Of a stretch of 64,000 bases of DNA, positions 7,961 through 15,992 are shown one piece after another. Position 1 is the stretch's first letter; each line of letters opens with the position of its first letter. The DNA is from Candidatus Rhodoferax randersensis (lineage in GTDB: Bacteria > Pseudomonadota > Gammaproteobacteria > Burkholderiales > Burkholderiaceae_C), in NCBI GenBank assembly GCA_016718155.1, contig JADKEH010000014.1, forward strand, positions 62,001 through 126,000. The letters are read 5' to 3'. The notes beneath the pieces were generated by a model. The model worked only from the letters and a program-made list of their open reading frames with translations. It ran no database searches and was not told where the DNA came from. Both the position numbers and the translations under genes were made by a program.

Positions 7961-10900
7961 ATGTCCGACCAAACCGTTGACCGCCCGACCCGCCCACAGT
8001 CCAACACCTTGCTGGCCCAGGACATCAGCCAGGAAGTGCTGATCGAAAAATACAGCAAGGGTGACGAACAAACGATTTTTGACGTCAACCAGCGTGTGGC
8101 CCGCGCCTTGGCCGCCAACGAAGCACCCGAGCATCAAAAGGCGTGGGAAGCCAAGTTTCTGCAGGCTCTGCAAAATGGTTTTCTTCCCGCAGGGCGCATT
8201 CAGTCAGCCGCCGGCACGGATCTGTCGGCCACACTGATCAACTGCTTTGTGCAACCGGTGGGCGACTCCATCGCCCATATCGAAGACGGCCACCCTGGCA
8301 TCTACACGGCCCTGACCGAAGCGGCCGAGACCATGCGCCGCGGCGGCGGTGTCGGCTACGACTTCTCGCGCATTCGCCCGCGTGGCGCCTGGGTTGGCAG
8401 CACCCAGAGCAGCGCCTCCGGGCCGGTCAGCTACATGCGGGTGTTCGACCGTTCCTGCGAGACGGTTGAGTCGGCCGGCGCGCGCCGGGGCGCCCAGATG
8501 GGCGTGCTGCGCTGCGACCATCCGGACATCGAAGAATTCATTCACGCCAAGGATCATGGCGACCTGAAGAACTTCAACATCTCGGTCGGTGTCACCGATG
8601 CTTTCATGGCTGCGGTACAGGCCGACGGCGAGATTGAGCTGGTGCACCGTGCCGAGCCGGGCCAATCCCAAAAGGCCGCCGGGGCCTACCAAACCCAGGA
8701 TGGCAGCCACTGGGTCTACCGCAAGCTCAAGGCGCGTGAGTTGTGGGACCAGGTGATGCGCTCCACCTACGACCATGCCGAACCCGGCGTTTTGTTCCTG
8801 GACCACATCAACCGCGACAACAACCTGTCGTATTGCGAAACCATTGCCAGCACGAATCCGTGTGTCACGGCCGACGCCTGGGTCATGACTACCGACGGCG
8901 CGCGCCAGGTGCGCAGCCTGATCGGCAAGCGCTTTACCGCCGTCGTGGATGGCCAGGCGTTCGCCACCGAGTCCGAGGGCTTCTTCGCGACCGGGCACAA
9001 GCCGGTATTGAATTTGCGCTGCCGCGAAGGGCAGTCCTTGCGCCTGACCGCCGACCATCCGGTGCGCCGGGTGCGAAGCAAAACCCGCTACGCCATCGAG
9101 GCCGAATGGACCAAAGCAGGTGAACTGTCGTCCGGCGACGAAGTCATGCTGCACAACCACCGTGCGCTGCTGGGCTGGGATGGCGCGTACAACCAGGCGC
9201 AGGGCTACCTGATCGGGCTGTTGGTAGGCGACGGCACACTGAAAAAGGACAAGGCCATACTGTCGGTGTGGGCGCCCGAATTGAAGCTGGTTGCCAATGG
9301 CACAACAACCAGCATGGAACACAGCGCAACGGGCATCATGCAAGCCGCCTTGGCAGCGGCGCAGACCCTGCCGCACCGCGCTGACTTCCAGGGCTGGCAG
9401 CGCTGCATCGATGAGCGCGGCGAATTCCGGCTGGTCAGTGGCGCCTTGCGCAAGCTGGCGCTGGAGTTGGGATTGGCGCCAGGGCACAAGACACTCACGC
9501 CCGCCATCGAAGAGGGTTCCAGCGCCTTCTACAGCGGTGTGCTGCGCGGTCTGTTCGACGCGGACGGTTCGGTACAAGGCAGCCAGGAAAAAGGGGTCAG
9601 CGTGCGACTGACCCAGGCTGACCTGGCGCTGCTGGAAACCACGCAGCGCATGCTGCTGCGTTTGGGCATCGCCTCCACCATTTACCGCGTACGCCGCCCT
9701 GGCGGACCACGCACGCTGCCCAATGGCAAAGGCGGCACCCAAGCCTACGAGACCCAAGCTCTCCACGAACTGGTCATCAGCGGTGACAACCTGGCCAGCT
9801 ATGCCGAGTTGATTGGCTTCGAAGACACGGCCAAAGCGCAGCGCTTGGCCGATGCGCTGAGCGGCTACCAACGCCAGCTCAACCGCGAGCGTTTCACAGC
9901 TACGGTCGAATCGCTCACGCCCGACGGCGTGGAGGATGTGTACGACGTGACCGTCACCGATGTCCATGCCTTCGACGCCAATGGCTTATACGTTCACAAC
10001 TGCGCCGAGCAACCACTGCCCCCCTATGGCTGCTGCTGCCTGGGCTCGATCGACCTGACGCGCTTCATCAAGAACCCGTTCGAAGACAACGCCGAATTTG
10101 ACCGGGCCGCCTTTGCCGACGTGGCGAGGGTCGCCACCCGCATGCTTGACAACGTGCTCGACGTCACCGTCTGGCCCTTGCCCCAGCAGCAGGAAGAAGC
10201 CCGCAGCAAGCGCCGCGTGGGTCTGGGCTTCACCGGACTTGGCGATGCCTTGGTGATGCTCAATTTGCGCTACGACACCCAGCCAGCCCGCGACATGGCG
10301 CGCCAGATTTCGGAACTGATGCGCGACACCGCCTACGACGCGTCGGTGGAACTGGCGCGCGAACGCGGCGCCTTCCCCCTGTTCAATGCTGACCTGTATT
10401 TGAGTGGCCAGACCTTCGCCTCGCGCCTGCCCGCGCCGCTGAAGGAGCGCGTGCGCGCGCACGGCCTGCGCAACTCGCACCTGCTGTCGATTGCCCCCAC
10501 CGGCACCATCAGCCTGGCCTTTGCCGACAACGCCAGCAACGGCATCGAGCCGGCCTTCAGCTGGTCCTACACCCGCAAGAAGCGCATGGTGGACGGCAGC
10601 TTCAAGGAGTACCCGGTGGAAGACCACGCCTGGCGCCTGTACCGCCACCTGCGCGGCGCCGATGCGCCCCTGACCCCGGCGTTTGTCACCGCGCTGGAGA
10701 TGAGTGCCCAGGCTCATGAAGCGATGGTGGCCACGGTGGCACCGTTCATCGACACCGCCATTTCCAAAACCGTCAACGTGCCGGCCGACTACCCCTATGC
10801 CGACTTCCAGAACCTGTACATGGAAGCCTGGCAGTCGGGCCTGAAAGGTCTGGCCACTTACCGCCCCAATTCAGTGTTGGGCTCGGTTCTGAGCGTCAGC

Positions 10901-12013
10901 AGCAACCAGGCGCCCGCCAAGGCCGCGCCAATTCAGCCACTTCAGATTGATGGCGCCAACCGGCGCCTGGCGCTGGAGCGCCTGCCCGCGCCGGTGCTGT
11001 CTTCGCTGCGCTGGCCTGGCCGCCCCGATTTGCCCGCAGGCAACCCGGCCTGGACCTTCATGGTGCAGCACCCGTTTGGCAGCTTCGCGCTGTTTGTCGG
11101 CGAGTTGGCGCCCGAAGGCGGCGGAGCGCCCAAGCCGTTCGAGGTCTGGGTCAACGGCACCGATCAACCGCGCGGGCTGGGCGCACTGGCCAAGACCTTG
11201 TCGATGGACTTGCGCTCCAACGATCCGGCTTGGCTGCAACTCAAGCTCGACGCCTTGGCCACGGTGGCCGAAGAACATTCGTTCGAGATGCCCTTTCCGC
11301 CGCATGGCGAACGGCGCCTGTTCCCCGGCGTGGTCGCGGCCACCGCCGCCGTGGTGCGCTGGCGCTGCGAGCAGCTCAAGGCGCTGCCCGGTGGCGACAA
11401 GCTCAGCCCCACGCCAGTGATCGATGCCATGTTCAGCCGGGGTGAGCCGCAGACCGGCCCGTCCGGAACGCTGGCCTGGTCGGTCGACATCGACAACCCG
11501 GCCACGGGCGAAGCGTTCACGCTCACACTCAAGGAAATCACGCTGCCGGGCCACGATGGCAATCCGGTCACCCGCCCCTGCGCGGTCGGCTTCTCGGGCA
11601 ACTACCCCAAGGCGCTCGATGGCCTGGCGCGCCTGTTGTCGCTGGACATGCGCGTGATCGACCCAGCCTGGATCGGCATGAAGCTGCGCAAACTGCTCAA
11701 CTACGCCGAGCCGCTGGGCCACTTCATGGCTTTTGTGCCCGGACTGCCGAACGGCGAGCGCCGCCAGCAAACCTGGCCATCAACCGTGGCCTATCTGGCA
11801 CGCCTGATCATCCATCGCTACGCCATGCTGGGCGTGCTCGACGAGGAAGGTTTTCCGCTGCGCGACATGGGCGTGCTGGACGCACCCAAGAACCAGGCAG
11901 CACCCAGCACCATGGCCGGCAAGGTCTGCCCCGAATGCGGCAACCCCACCGTCATCCACAAGGACGGCTGCGACTTCTGCACCGCCTGCGGCTACGTGGG
12001 TCAATGCGGTTGA
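7961..12013 (+). CDS. nrdJ: B12-dependent (class II) ribonucleotide reductase NrdJ with intein
   Basis: Adenosylcobalamin-dependent reductase making deoxyribonucleotides with or without oxygen. 1350 residues from the ATG at 7961 (a TTG at 7946 is also possible). Residues 1-300 are N-extein (GGGVGYDFSRIRPRG, SAGARRGAQMGVL). Residues 301-680 are an intein splitting the catalytic NPC motif. The C-extein resumes CAEQPLPPYGCCCLGS and later has SIAPTGTISLAF. After the barrel come two related TSCPD-type blocks (about 1017-1148 and 1165-1300), each with LSxDxRxxDPAWxxxKL. A zinc ribbon (CPECG at 1326, then CDFCTACG) ends the protein. Splicing is required for activity because the +1 cysteine is the radical-bearing residue in characterised class II enzymes. 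Confidence 0.95.
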   Translation: MSDQTVDRPTRPQSNTLLAQDISQEVLIEKYSKGDEQTIFDVNQRVARALAANEAPEHQKAWEAKFLQALQNGFLPAGRIQSAAGTDLSATLINCFVQPVGDSIAHIEDGHPGIYTALTEAAETMRRGGGVGYDFSRIRPRGAWVGSTQSSASGPVSYMRVFDRSCETVESAGARRGAQMGVLRCDHPDIEEFIHAKDHGDLKNFNISVGVTDAFMAAVQADGEIELVHRAEPGQSQKAAGAYQTQDGSHWVYRKLKARELWDQVMRSTYDHAEPGVLFLDHINRDNNLSYCETIASTNPCVTADAWVMTTDGARQVRSLIGKRFTAVVDGQAFATESEGFFATGHKPVLNLRCREGQSLRLTADHPVRRVRSKTRYAIEAEWTKAGELSSGDEVMLHNHRALLGWDGAYNQAQGYLIGLLVGDGTLKKDKAILSVWAPELKLVANGTTTSMEHSATGIMQAALAAAQTLPHRADFQGWQRCIDERGEFRLVSGALRKLALELGLAPGHKTLTPAIEEGSSAFYSGVLRGLFDADGSVQGSQEKGVSVRLTQADLALLETTQRMLLRLGIASTIYRVRRPGGPRTLPNGKGGTQAYETQALHELVISGDNLASYAELIGFEDTAKAQRLADALSGYQRQLNRERFTATVESLTPDGVEDVYDVTVTDVHAFDANGLYVHNCAEQPLPPYGCCCLGSIDLTRFIKNPFEDNAEFDRAAFADVARVATRMLDNVLDVTVWPLPQQQEEARSKRRVGLGFTGLGDALVMLNLRYDTQPARDMARQISELMRDTAYDASVELARERGAFPLFNADLYLSGQTFASRLPAPLKERVRAHGLRNSHLLSIAPTGTISLAFADNASNGIEPAFSWSYTRKKRMVDGSFKEYPVEDHAWRLYRHLRGADAPLTPAFVTALEMSAQAHEAMVATVAPFIDTAISKTVNVPADYPYADFQNLYMEAWQSGLKGLATYRPNSVLGSVLSVSSNQAPAKAAPIQPLQIDGANRRLALERLPAPVLSSLRWPGRPDLPAGNPAWTFMVQHPFGSFALFVGELAPEGGGAPKPFEVWVNGTDQPRGLGALAKTLSMDLRSNDPAWLQLKLDALATVAEEHSFEMPFPPHGERRLFPGVVAATAAVVRWRCEQLKALPGGDKLSPTPVIDAMFSRGEPQTGPSGTLAWSVDIDNPATGEAFTLTLKEITLPGHDGNPVTRPCAVGFSGNYPKALDGLARLLSLDMRVIDPAWIGMKLRKLLNYAEPLGHFMAFVPGLPNGERRQQTWPSTVAYLARLIIHRYAMLGVLDEEGFPLRDMGVLDAPKNQAAPSTMAGKVCPECGNPTVIHKDGCDFCTACGYVGQCG
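8861..10000 (+). mobile_element. In-frame intein with LAGLIDADG homing endonuclease
   Basis: 380 codons inserted between TNP and CAEQ of NrdJ. Splicing block A begins with Cys (CVTADAWVMT), block B has LTADHPVRRV with the TxxH pair, and the end reads DANGLYVHN before the +1 Cys, so all splice-junction residues are present. Two LAGLIDADG dodecapeptides occur, LIGLLVGDGTL (about residue 416 of the precursor) and GVLRGLFDADGSV (about 526), each keeping its acidic residue, so the homing endonuclease could be active. Activity is inferred from motifs only. Confidence 0.93.
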
Positions 12014-12049
12014 CCTTGTGCGGCGCGGGTGCCAGTCGGTGGTGAAGCT

Positions 12050-12595
12050 GTGAGCCAGCCGCAAACCGTGCCGGGGTTTGATTCGCCGGCGGTGGGCTTT
12101 GAGCAGCCCTTCGAGATGCTCGAAGCCTGCCACAGCCGGGTGCAGCGCAGCCTGGCACTGCTGGAAAAGCTGCTGGCCTACGTTCAGACCAAAGGTCATG
12201 ACGAGCAATCCCGGTCGGCCGCTGCCGACGTGCTGCGCTACTTCGATCTGGCCGCACCCCTGCACCATGCCGACGAGGAACTCAACATCTTTCCAATCGT
12301 GCTGACCCACGGCAACGCCACGGCCATCAGCGCGGTCGAATCGCTGCAGCGCGACCACCAGACCATGCATGCCTTGTGGCAGCGCGTGCGCGAGGTGCTC
12401 ACCCCCTGGAGCCTGCCGGGCGCCGATGCGCCGGTCAGCGAAGTCGCGCAAGGCCTGATCACCGACTTCGTGGCCTGCTACGGCAGCCACATCCGCACCG
12501 AAGAAGACCTGGTCTACCCGCAGGCCCGCGCCTTGATGAGTCCGGCCCAGATCGCCGACATCAGTCAGCAGATGCGCGCGCGACGCCAGGGCTAA
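12050..12595 (+). CDS. Hemerythrin-like (HHE) domain protein
   Basis: Predicted cytosolic four-helix di-iron protein of about 181 residues. Likely iron ligands are spread as in HHE domains: CHSRVQRSL, HHADEELNIFP, RDHQTMHALW and SHIRTEEDLVYP. Such proteins bind oxygen or nitric oxide or guard iron centres. It follows nrdJ by about 40 bases and may be co-transcribed. The GTG at 12050 (MSQPQTVPGFD) is preferred; a GTG at 12029 in the same frame is the alternative. Its substrate is unknown. Confidence 0.85.
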   Translation: MSQPQTVPGFDSPAVGFEQPFEMLEACHSRVQRSLALLEKLLAYVQTKGHDEQSRSAAADVLRYFDLAAPLHHADEELNIFPIVLTHGNATAISAVESLQRDHQTMHALWQRVREVLTPWSLPGADAPVSEVAQGLITDFVACYGSHIRTEEDLVYPQARALMSPAQIADISQQMRARRQG

Positions 12596-12619
12596 ACGCC
12601 GGTGCCACGGCGCGCCGAC

Positions 12620-13057
12620 TCAGTCGCGCACCACCAGCACCGGCAGGTGAATGTGCGACAGCACATGCTGGGCGACGCTGCCCAGCACCAGCTTTTCCAG
12701 ACCACTGCGGCCGTGTGAGCCCATCACGATCAGGTCAGCCTGCGCGCCGGTGGCCGCGTCCACCACGCCACGCCAGGCAGCATGCGCTTCGACGATGGAG
12801 GTGGCGACCGTTACACCCGCCGCCTCAAAGGCCTGCCGCGCCGATTTGACGGCGGCGTTGGCCTCGGCCGTGGCGGCGCTCAGGTACTCGGTCTGGCCAT
12901 AGGAAAAGTCCGTCCCGACGCCGGCAAACGGATAGGGGTCGATGACAAAGACCACCGTGACCTGGCTGCCAAAGGCACGGGCCAGGCCAATGGCCTTGTC
13001 CACCGCCAACGCGGCCGTGGGTGAACCGTCGACCGGAACCAAAATGTGTTTGAACAT
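12620..13057 (-). CDS. Universal stress protein, UspA family
   Basis: A 145-residue single Usp domain starting MFKHILVPVDGSPTA. The ATP-binding Usp motif G-2x-G-9x-G-S is present as GSHGRSGLEKLVLGS near the C-terminus, so it should be of the nucleotide-binding subgroup. The start at 13057 has a GGAG ribosome site. It is divergent from the Crp/Fnr gene; the shared 218-base intergenic region holds an FNR-like box. Confidence 0.92.
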   Translation of the reverse strand: MFKHILVPVDGSPTAALAVDKAIGLARAFGSQVTVVFVIDPYPFAGVGTDFSYGQTEYLSAATAEANAAVKSARQAFEAAGVTVATSIVEAHAAWRGVVDAATGAQADLIVMGSHGRSGLEKLVLGSVAQHVLSHIHLPVLVVRD

Positions 13058-13226
13058 GACGAGAGTCTCCTGTTGAATGGATGGCATTGTGGGACAGACC
13101 CTGCGTTCTGTCTCCTTTTGATTGGCAAATTCTAATTCTCTGGTGGATGAGCGGCGGCGCTCACCCCTTCTCACGACATAGACTTGCAGCTTGTGCTAGG
13201 CCCTGCGATCGGTTCGTGATAATTCT

Positions 13227-13240
13227 TTGATATCGCTCAA
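13227..13240 (+). promoter_or_regulatory. FNR/DNR-like box
   Basis: TTGATATCGCTCAA matches the FNR/ANR consensus TTGAT-N4-ATCAA at 9 of 10 half-site positions. It lies in the uspA to crp/fnr divergent region, 36 bases upstream of the regulator start, which would suit autoregulation or repression, and 170 bases from the uspA start. Confidence 0.6.
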
Positions 13241-13275
13241 GGTTTTCCGGGACCAAGCGCGTCACAGTCGGCAGC

Positions 13276-13899
13276 ATGCTGCCTGCGTCCAACTTTCCGA
13301 ATACTGCCGAAAGACAAACCGTTGCCTCTGGGGTGACCCTGCTCAGGCGCGCCGAGACACCCCACTGGGTCACTTATCTGGAATCCGGCCGAGTCGGCTT
13401 GGGGGTGCTCACGGGCAACGTCCTGGAGCATCAATTGGGCGTGCTGGAAGGCCCCGTCTGGCTGGAGGCCTCCACGGCCGTGCTGAACCTGCCCAGCGCG
13501 GTGGACGCCGTCTCCCAGACCGAGGTTTGCCTGCGTCGGGTGCCGCTGTCCGAATTCCGGCAATCGCTGTGCTCGCTGAATTCGTCGGCCCAGACCGTGC
13601 TGCATGACGTCGCCCAGGCTCATCGGCAGCAAACCGAAATGGCGGTAAGCCGTCTGGCCAAGGACGCGGAAGCACGCTGCGCCGAATGGCTGCTGCGCCA
13701 CGCCGAGGCGGGTGAAGGCGGCGCCATGGCCGTGCCCCTGACCCAGCGCAAGCGCCTGATCGCGGCGCAGTTGGGCATTGCCCCGGAAACCCTGTCACGG
13801 GTGCTGCGCCATTTGCGTGAGCGCAACCTCATCAGTGGAACTGGCCGGATCCTGCATCTGGTCAATGCGGGCGCTCTGCGCGCGCTGGCAGGAAGCTAG
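13276..13899 (+). CDS. Crp/Fnr family transcription regulator
   Basis: A 207-residue regulator with an N-terminal cyclic-nucleotide-binding-type barrel (TLLRRAETPHWVTYLESGRV) and a C-terminal winged helix-turn-helix. The recognition helix region is QLGIAPETLSRVLRHLRER. No N-terminal cysteine cluster like that of oxygen-sensing FNR is present, so it is closer to the DNR-like or heme/NO-sensing branches or to an effector-free type; the ligand is unknown. It precedes the PAS-GGDEF gene by 5 bases and is probably co-transcribed with it. Confidence 0.88.
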   Translation: MLPASNFPNTAERQTVASGVTLLRRAETPHWVTYLESGRVGLGVLTGNVLEHQLGVLEGPVWLEASTAVLNLPSAVDAVSQTEVCLRRVPLSEFRQSLCSLNSSAQTVLHDVAQAHRQQTEMAVSRLAKDAEARCAEWLLRHAEAGEGGAMAVPLTQRKRLIAAQLGIAPETLSRVLRHLRERNLISGTGRILHLVNAGALRALAGS

Positions 13900-13904
13900 G
13901 CACC

Positions 13905-15056
13905 TTGGACACCCCACCGCCCCCCGAGCGGGTGCCGACCACCGCAGCGGCGGTGCCAAAGTTCTCGACGCCAATCGAAACCAACCGTTTCCAACGCGCC
14001 GATGACCGCACGCTGGAGCACCTGCGCGCGCGGGTGGAGCAACTCAAATCCGATGCACTGCCCGCCGACCAAGGCTGGCCCGATGCGCGGGGCCGCCTGG
14101 GCGAACTGATCGAGGCGCTGCGCGACGTCACCTTGGCGCAGCAGCGGCGTCTTCGGGATTCCATGGCAATGGTCAACCAACTGCGGGCGATTCTGAGCAA
14201 CGCCTCGGTCGGCATCATCATCACGCGCAGTGGGCGCTTCGAACTTCTGGGCCAGCACGCCTGCCGCATGCTGGGCTACAGCGAGGATGAATTGCTGGGT
14301 CGGTCCAGCCGGATCATTCAGCAATCCGACGCGGCTGCCAACGACTTCGGTGATCGCGTCCAAAGCGGCTTTCGAGACAGCGGCGTTTTTGACGGCGAGC
14401 ACATTCTCAAACGCAAGGATGGCAGCGAGTTCTGGGCCCACTTGCTGGCTCGCGGCGTGGTTGCGGGCGACCCAAGCGGTGGCACCATCTGGATCGTTGA
14501 GGACATCTCCGACGCCCGCGCGGCACGCGAGCAATTGTCTTGGTCCGCCACCCACGACAGCCTGACCTTGTTGCCCAACCGGCGAGAATTTGAGAGCCGA
14601 CTGAGCCACGCCATGAGTCAGTTCGCTGGACGCCACCTGTGTGCCATGTTCATCGATCTGGACCACTTCAAGGCCGTCAACGACAGCGCCGGTCACGCTG
14701 CGGGCGACGATGCGTTGCGCGAAGTGGCGCACCTTCTCGAAGCGCAACTGCGCGAAAGCGACACCGTAGCACGGCTGGGCGGCGACGAATTTGCAGCCTT
14801 GTTGCCAGGCTGCTCTTTGTCCCGGGCGCAGCAGTTGGCAGAGCAAATGGTGGCGGCCATTCACAATTGGCGTCTTTCGCATACGGGTGGTCCGCTGCAA
14901 ATCGGTGCCAGCATTGGGGTGGTGGCGGTCACGCCGCAGATGGCCGACCTGGCCGAAGTGCTGCACGCGGCAGATACCGCTTGCTACGCTGCCAAGCGCG
15001 CCGGTCGGGGCCGTGTTGTCACCTTCCGCCCAGAGCAGCAATCAGGCCAAGGCTGA
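13905..15056 (+). CDS. PAS-domain diguanylate cyclase
   Basis: A 383-residue cytosolic sensor-cyclase. A coiled region (residues about 40-90) leads into a PAS domain (NASVGIIITRSGRFELL to IVEDISDARAA) and a GGDEF domain. The active site is RLGGDEFAALL, the metal aspartate is in FIDLDHFKAVND, and an inhibitory I-site RESD stands five residues before GGDEF, so product inhibition is expected. It makes c-di-GMP from two GTP. The TTG at 13905 is a guess from the 5-base spacing to the Crp/Fnr stop and the purine-rich stretch before it. Confidence 0.88.
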   Translation: MDTPPPPERVPTTAAAVPKFSTPIETNRFQRADDRTLEHLRARVEQLKSDALPADQGWPDARGRLGELIEALRDVTLAQQRRLRDSMAMVNQLRAILSNASVGIIITRSGRFELLGQHACRMLGYSEDELLGRSSRIIQQSDAAANDFGDRVQSGFRDSGVFDGEHILKRKDGSEFWAHLLARGVVAGDPSGGTIWIVEDISDARAAREQLSWSATHDSLTLLPNRREFESRLSHAMSQFAGRHLCAMFIDLDHFKAVNDSAGHAAGDDALREVAHLLEAQLRESDTVARLGGDEFAALLPGCSLSRAQQLAEQMVAAIHNWRLSHTGGPLQIGASIGVVAVTPQMADLAEVLHAADTACYAAKRAGRGRVVTFRPEQQSGQG

Positions 15057-15070
15057 TCGACGCTCCAGCG

Positions 15071-15120
15071 CGCGGCCGCCTCGCCGCGAGCGTGGTCAAT
15101 CGCATCTCGCAAAGCGTCAC
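15071..15120 (-). repeat. Duplicate fragment of the xdhB 3' end
   Basis: These 50 bases match 16071-16120, inside the 3' end of xdhB, at 44 of 50 positions. Read on the minus strand both encode ALRDAIDHARG(E/D)AAA. The fragment is outside any intact gene and forms a direct repeat flanking the toxin-antitoxin pair. Confidence 0.8.
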
Positions 15121-15216
15121 CGCGTTTGATGATGGGGGTTGGTAGCGTTCCAAGCAGAAGCGGCCTGTCGCCCGCGTCGATACTGTGCAATAGGTACTTG
15201 CTTTGGGTGCTAACTA

Positions 15217-15245
15217 TTGCACTAAGTGCTATGGTTTGATAGAAT
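15217..15245 (+). promoter_or_regulatory. Promoter and operator of the toxin-antitoxin pair
   Basis: TTGCAC (15217-15222) and TAGAAT (15240-15245) are spaced by 17 bases, a good sigma-70 promoter. A perfect 11-base palindrome GCACTAAGTGC (15219-15229) overlaps the -35/spacer, with a further GTGCTA half-site at 15207-15212, as expected for an autoregulating HTH antitoxin. The predicted transcript start falls at about the toxin GTG. Confidence 0.6.
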
Positions 15246-15252
15246 TCCAAGA

Positions 15253-15630
15253 GTGAAAAGAGTCTTCAAGACCAAGACTTTCAGCCGCTGGGCCAACAAA
15301 GTGTTGAGTGATTCCGCGCTGTGCCAGGCAGCGCGCGACATTGAACAGGGCTTGTTTGAGGCGGATTTGGGCGGCGGGCTGTGCAAGAAGCGTATCGCCG
15401 TGCCTGGTCAAGGCAAGAGTGGATCGTCGCGCACATTGGTCGCGAAGAAGCACAAGGACGCGATCTTCGTTTTGGCGGGTCGCGAGAAAAGTAAACCCGG
15501 ATCTGATTTCTCGGATCAGGAAGTGGATGCCGCCAAAATCATTGGTGCAGGCCTGCAGGCGGCCGACGCCACCAAACTTGATGAACTGGTCGTCGCAGAT
15601 GTTTTGAAGGAGATTTGCAATGTCACGTGA
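15253..15630 (+). CDS. RelE/HigB-type toxin (type II TA)
   Basis: A basic protein of 125 residues (VKRVFKTKTFSRWANK onward). It has the features of the HigB-2/DUF1044 branch of the RelE superfamily: ARDIEQGLFEADLGGGLCKKRIAVPGQGKSGSSRTL and FVLAGREKSKPG in sequence. Such toxins are ribosome-dependent mRNA interferases. The GTG at 15253 is chosen because the predicted -10 lies at 15240-15245, which excludes the GTG at 15226; there is no clear ribosome site, so the message may be leaderless. It overlaps the antitoxin by 11 bases, the toxin-first order usual in higBA. Confidence 0.85.
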   Translation: MKRVFKTKTFSRWANKVLSDSALCQAARDIEQGLFEADLGGGLCKKRIAVPGQGKSGSSRTLVAKKHKDAIFVLAGREKSKPGSDFSDQEVDAAKIIGAGLQAADATKLDELVVADVLKEICNVT

Positions 15631-15955
15631 TAGTCGCAATGCCAAGAGCCGTGTTCTTGCGGAAATGATGGAGATGGCGCAAGCGCTACAGCCGCACGAT
15701 CTGATTTCCAAACAGGACATGGCCAAAATGAAGCTGATTTGCGAGGCTCCTCCAGAGTACACGCCGGAACGCGTGACTGCCATACGCGTGGGCAAAGCCA
15801 GGGTGAGCCAGTCGGTGCTGGCATCGATACTGAATGTCAGCGTATCGGCGGTTCAGAAGTGGGAGTCGCCCAGCTCTGGAAAGCATCCCAGCGGTGCCGC
15901 AGCCAAGCTGCTTCAGTTGATTGACAAAAAAGGCCTTGAATCGATTGTGGCTTGA
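15620..15955 (+). CDS. HTH antitoxin, HigA/XRE type
   Basis: A 111-residue partner of the preceding toxin. A C-terminal helix-turn-helix (SQSVLASILNVSVSAVQKWE) resembles XRE-family antitoxins, and the N-terminal half should neutralise the toxin. It probably represses the operon at the palindrome near 15219. It ends 38 bases from the convergent xdhB stop, so the module sits directly against the purine genes. Confidence 0.85.
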   Translation: MSRDSRNAKSRVLAEMMEMAQALQPHDLISKQDMAKMKLICEAPPEYTPERVTAIRVGKARVSQSVLASILNVSVSAVQKWESPSSGKHPSGAAAKLLQLIDKKGLESIVA

Positions 15956-15992
15956 GCGTGGTGTCGCGCTTCTGGATTGGGTTGACTCTCCT

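Noticed and set aside
7623..7997. Minus-strand frame of 124 codons before nrdJ
   Set aside because: Overlaps the nrdJ start, no ribosome site, no similarity recognised.
8204..9967. Long open frame (587 codons) on the minus strand opposite nrdJ
   Set aside because: GC-rich antisense artefact. The plus strand carries clear NrdJ and intein motifs; the antisense product has no recognisable domain.
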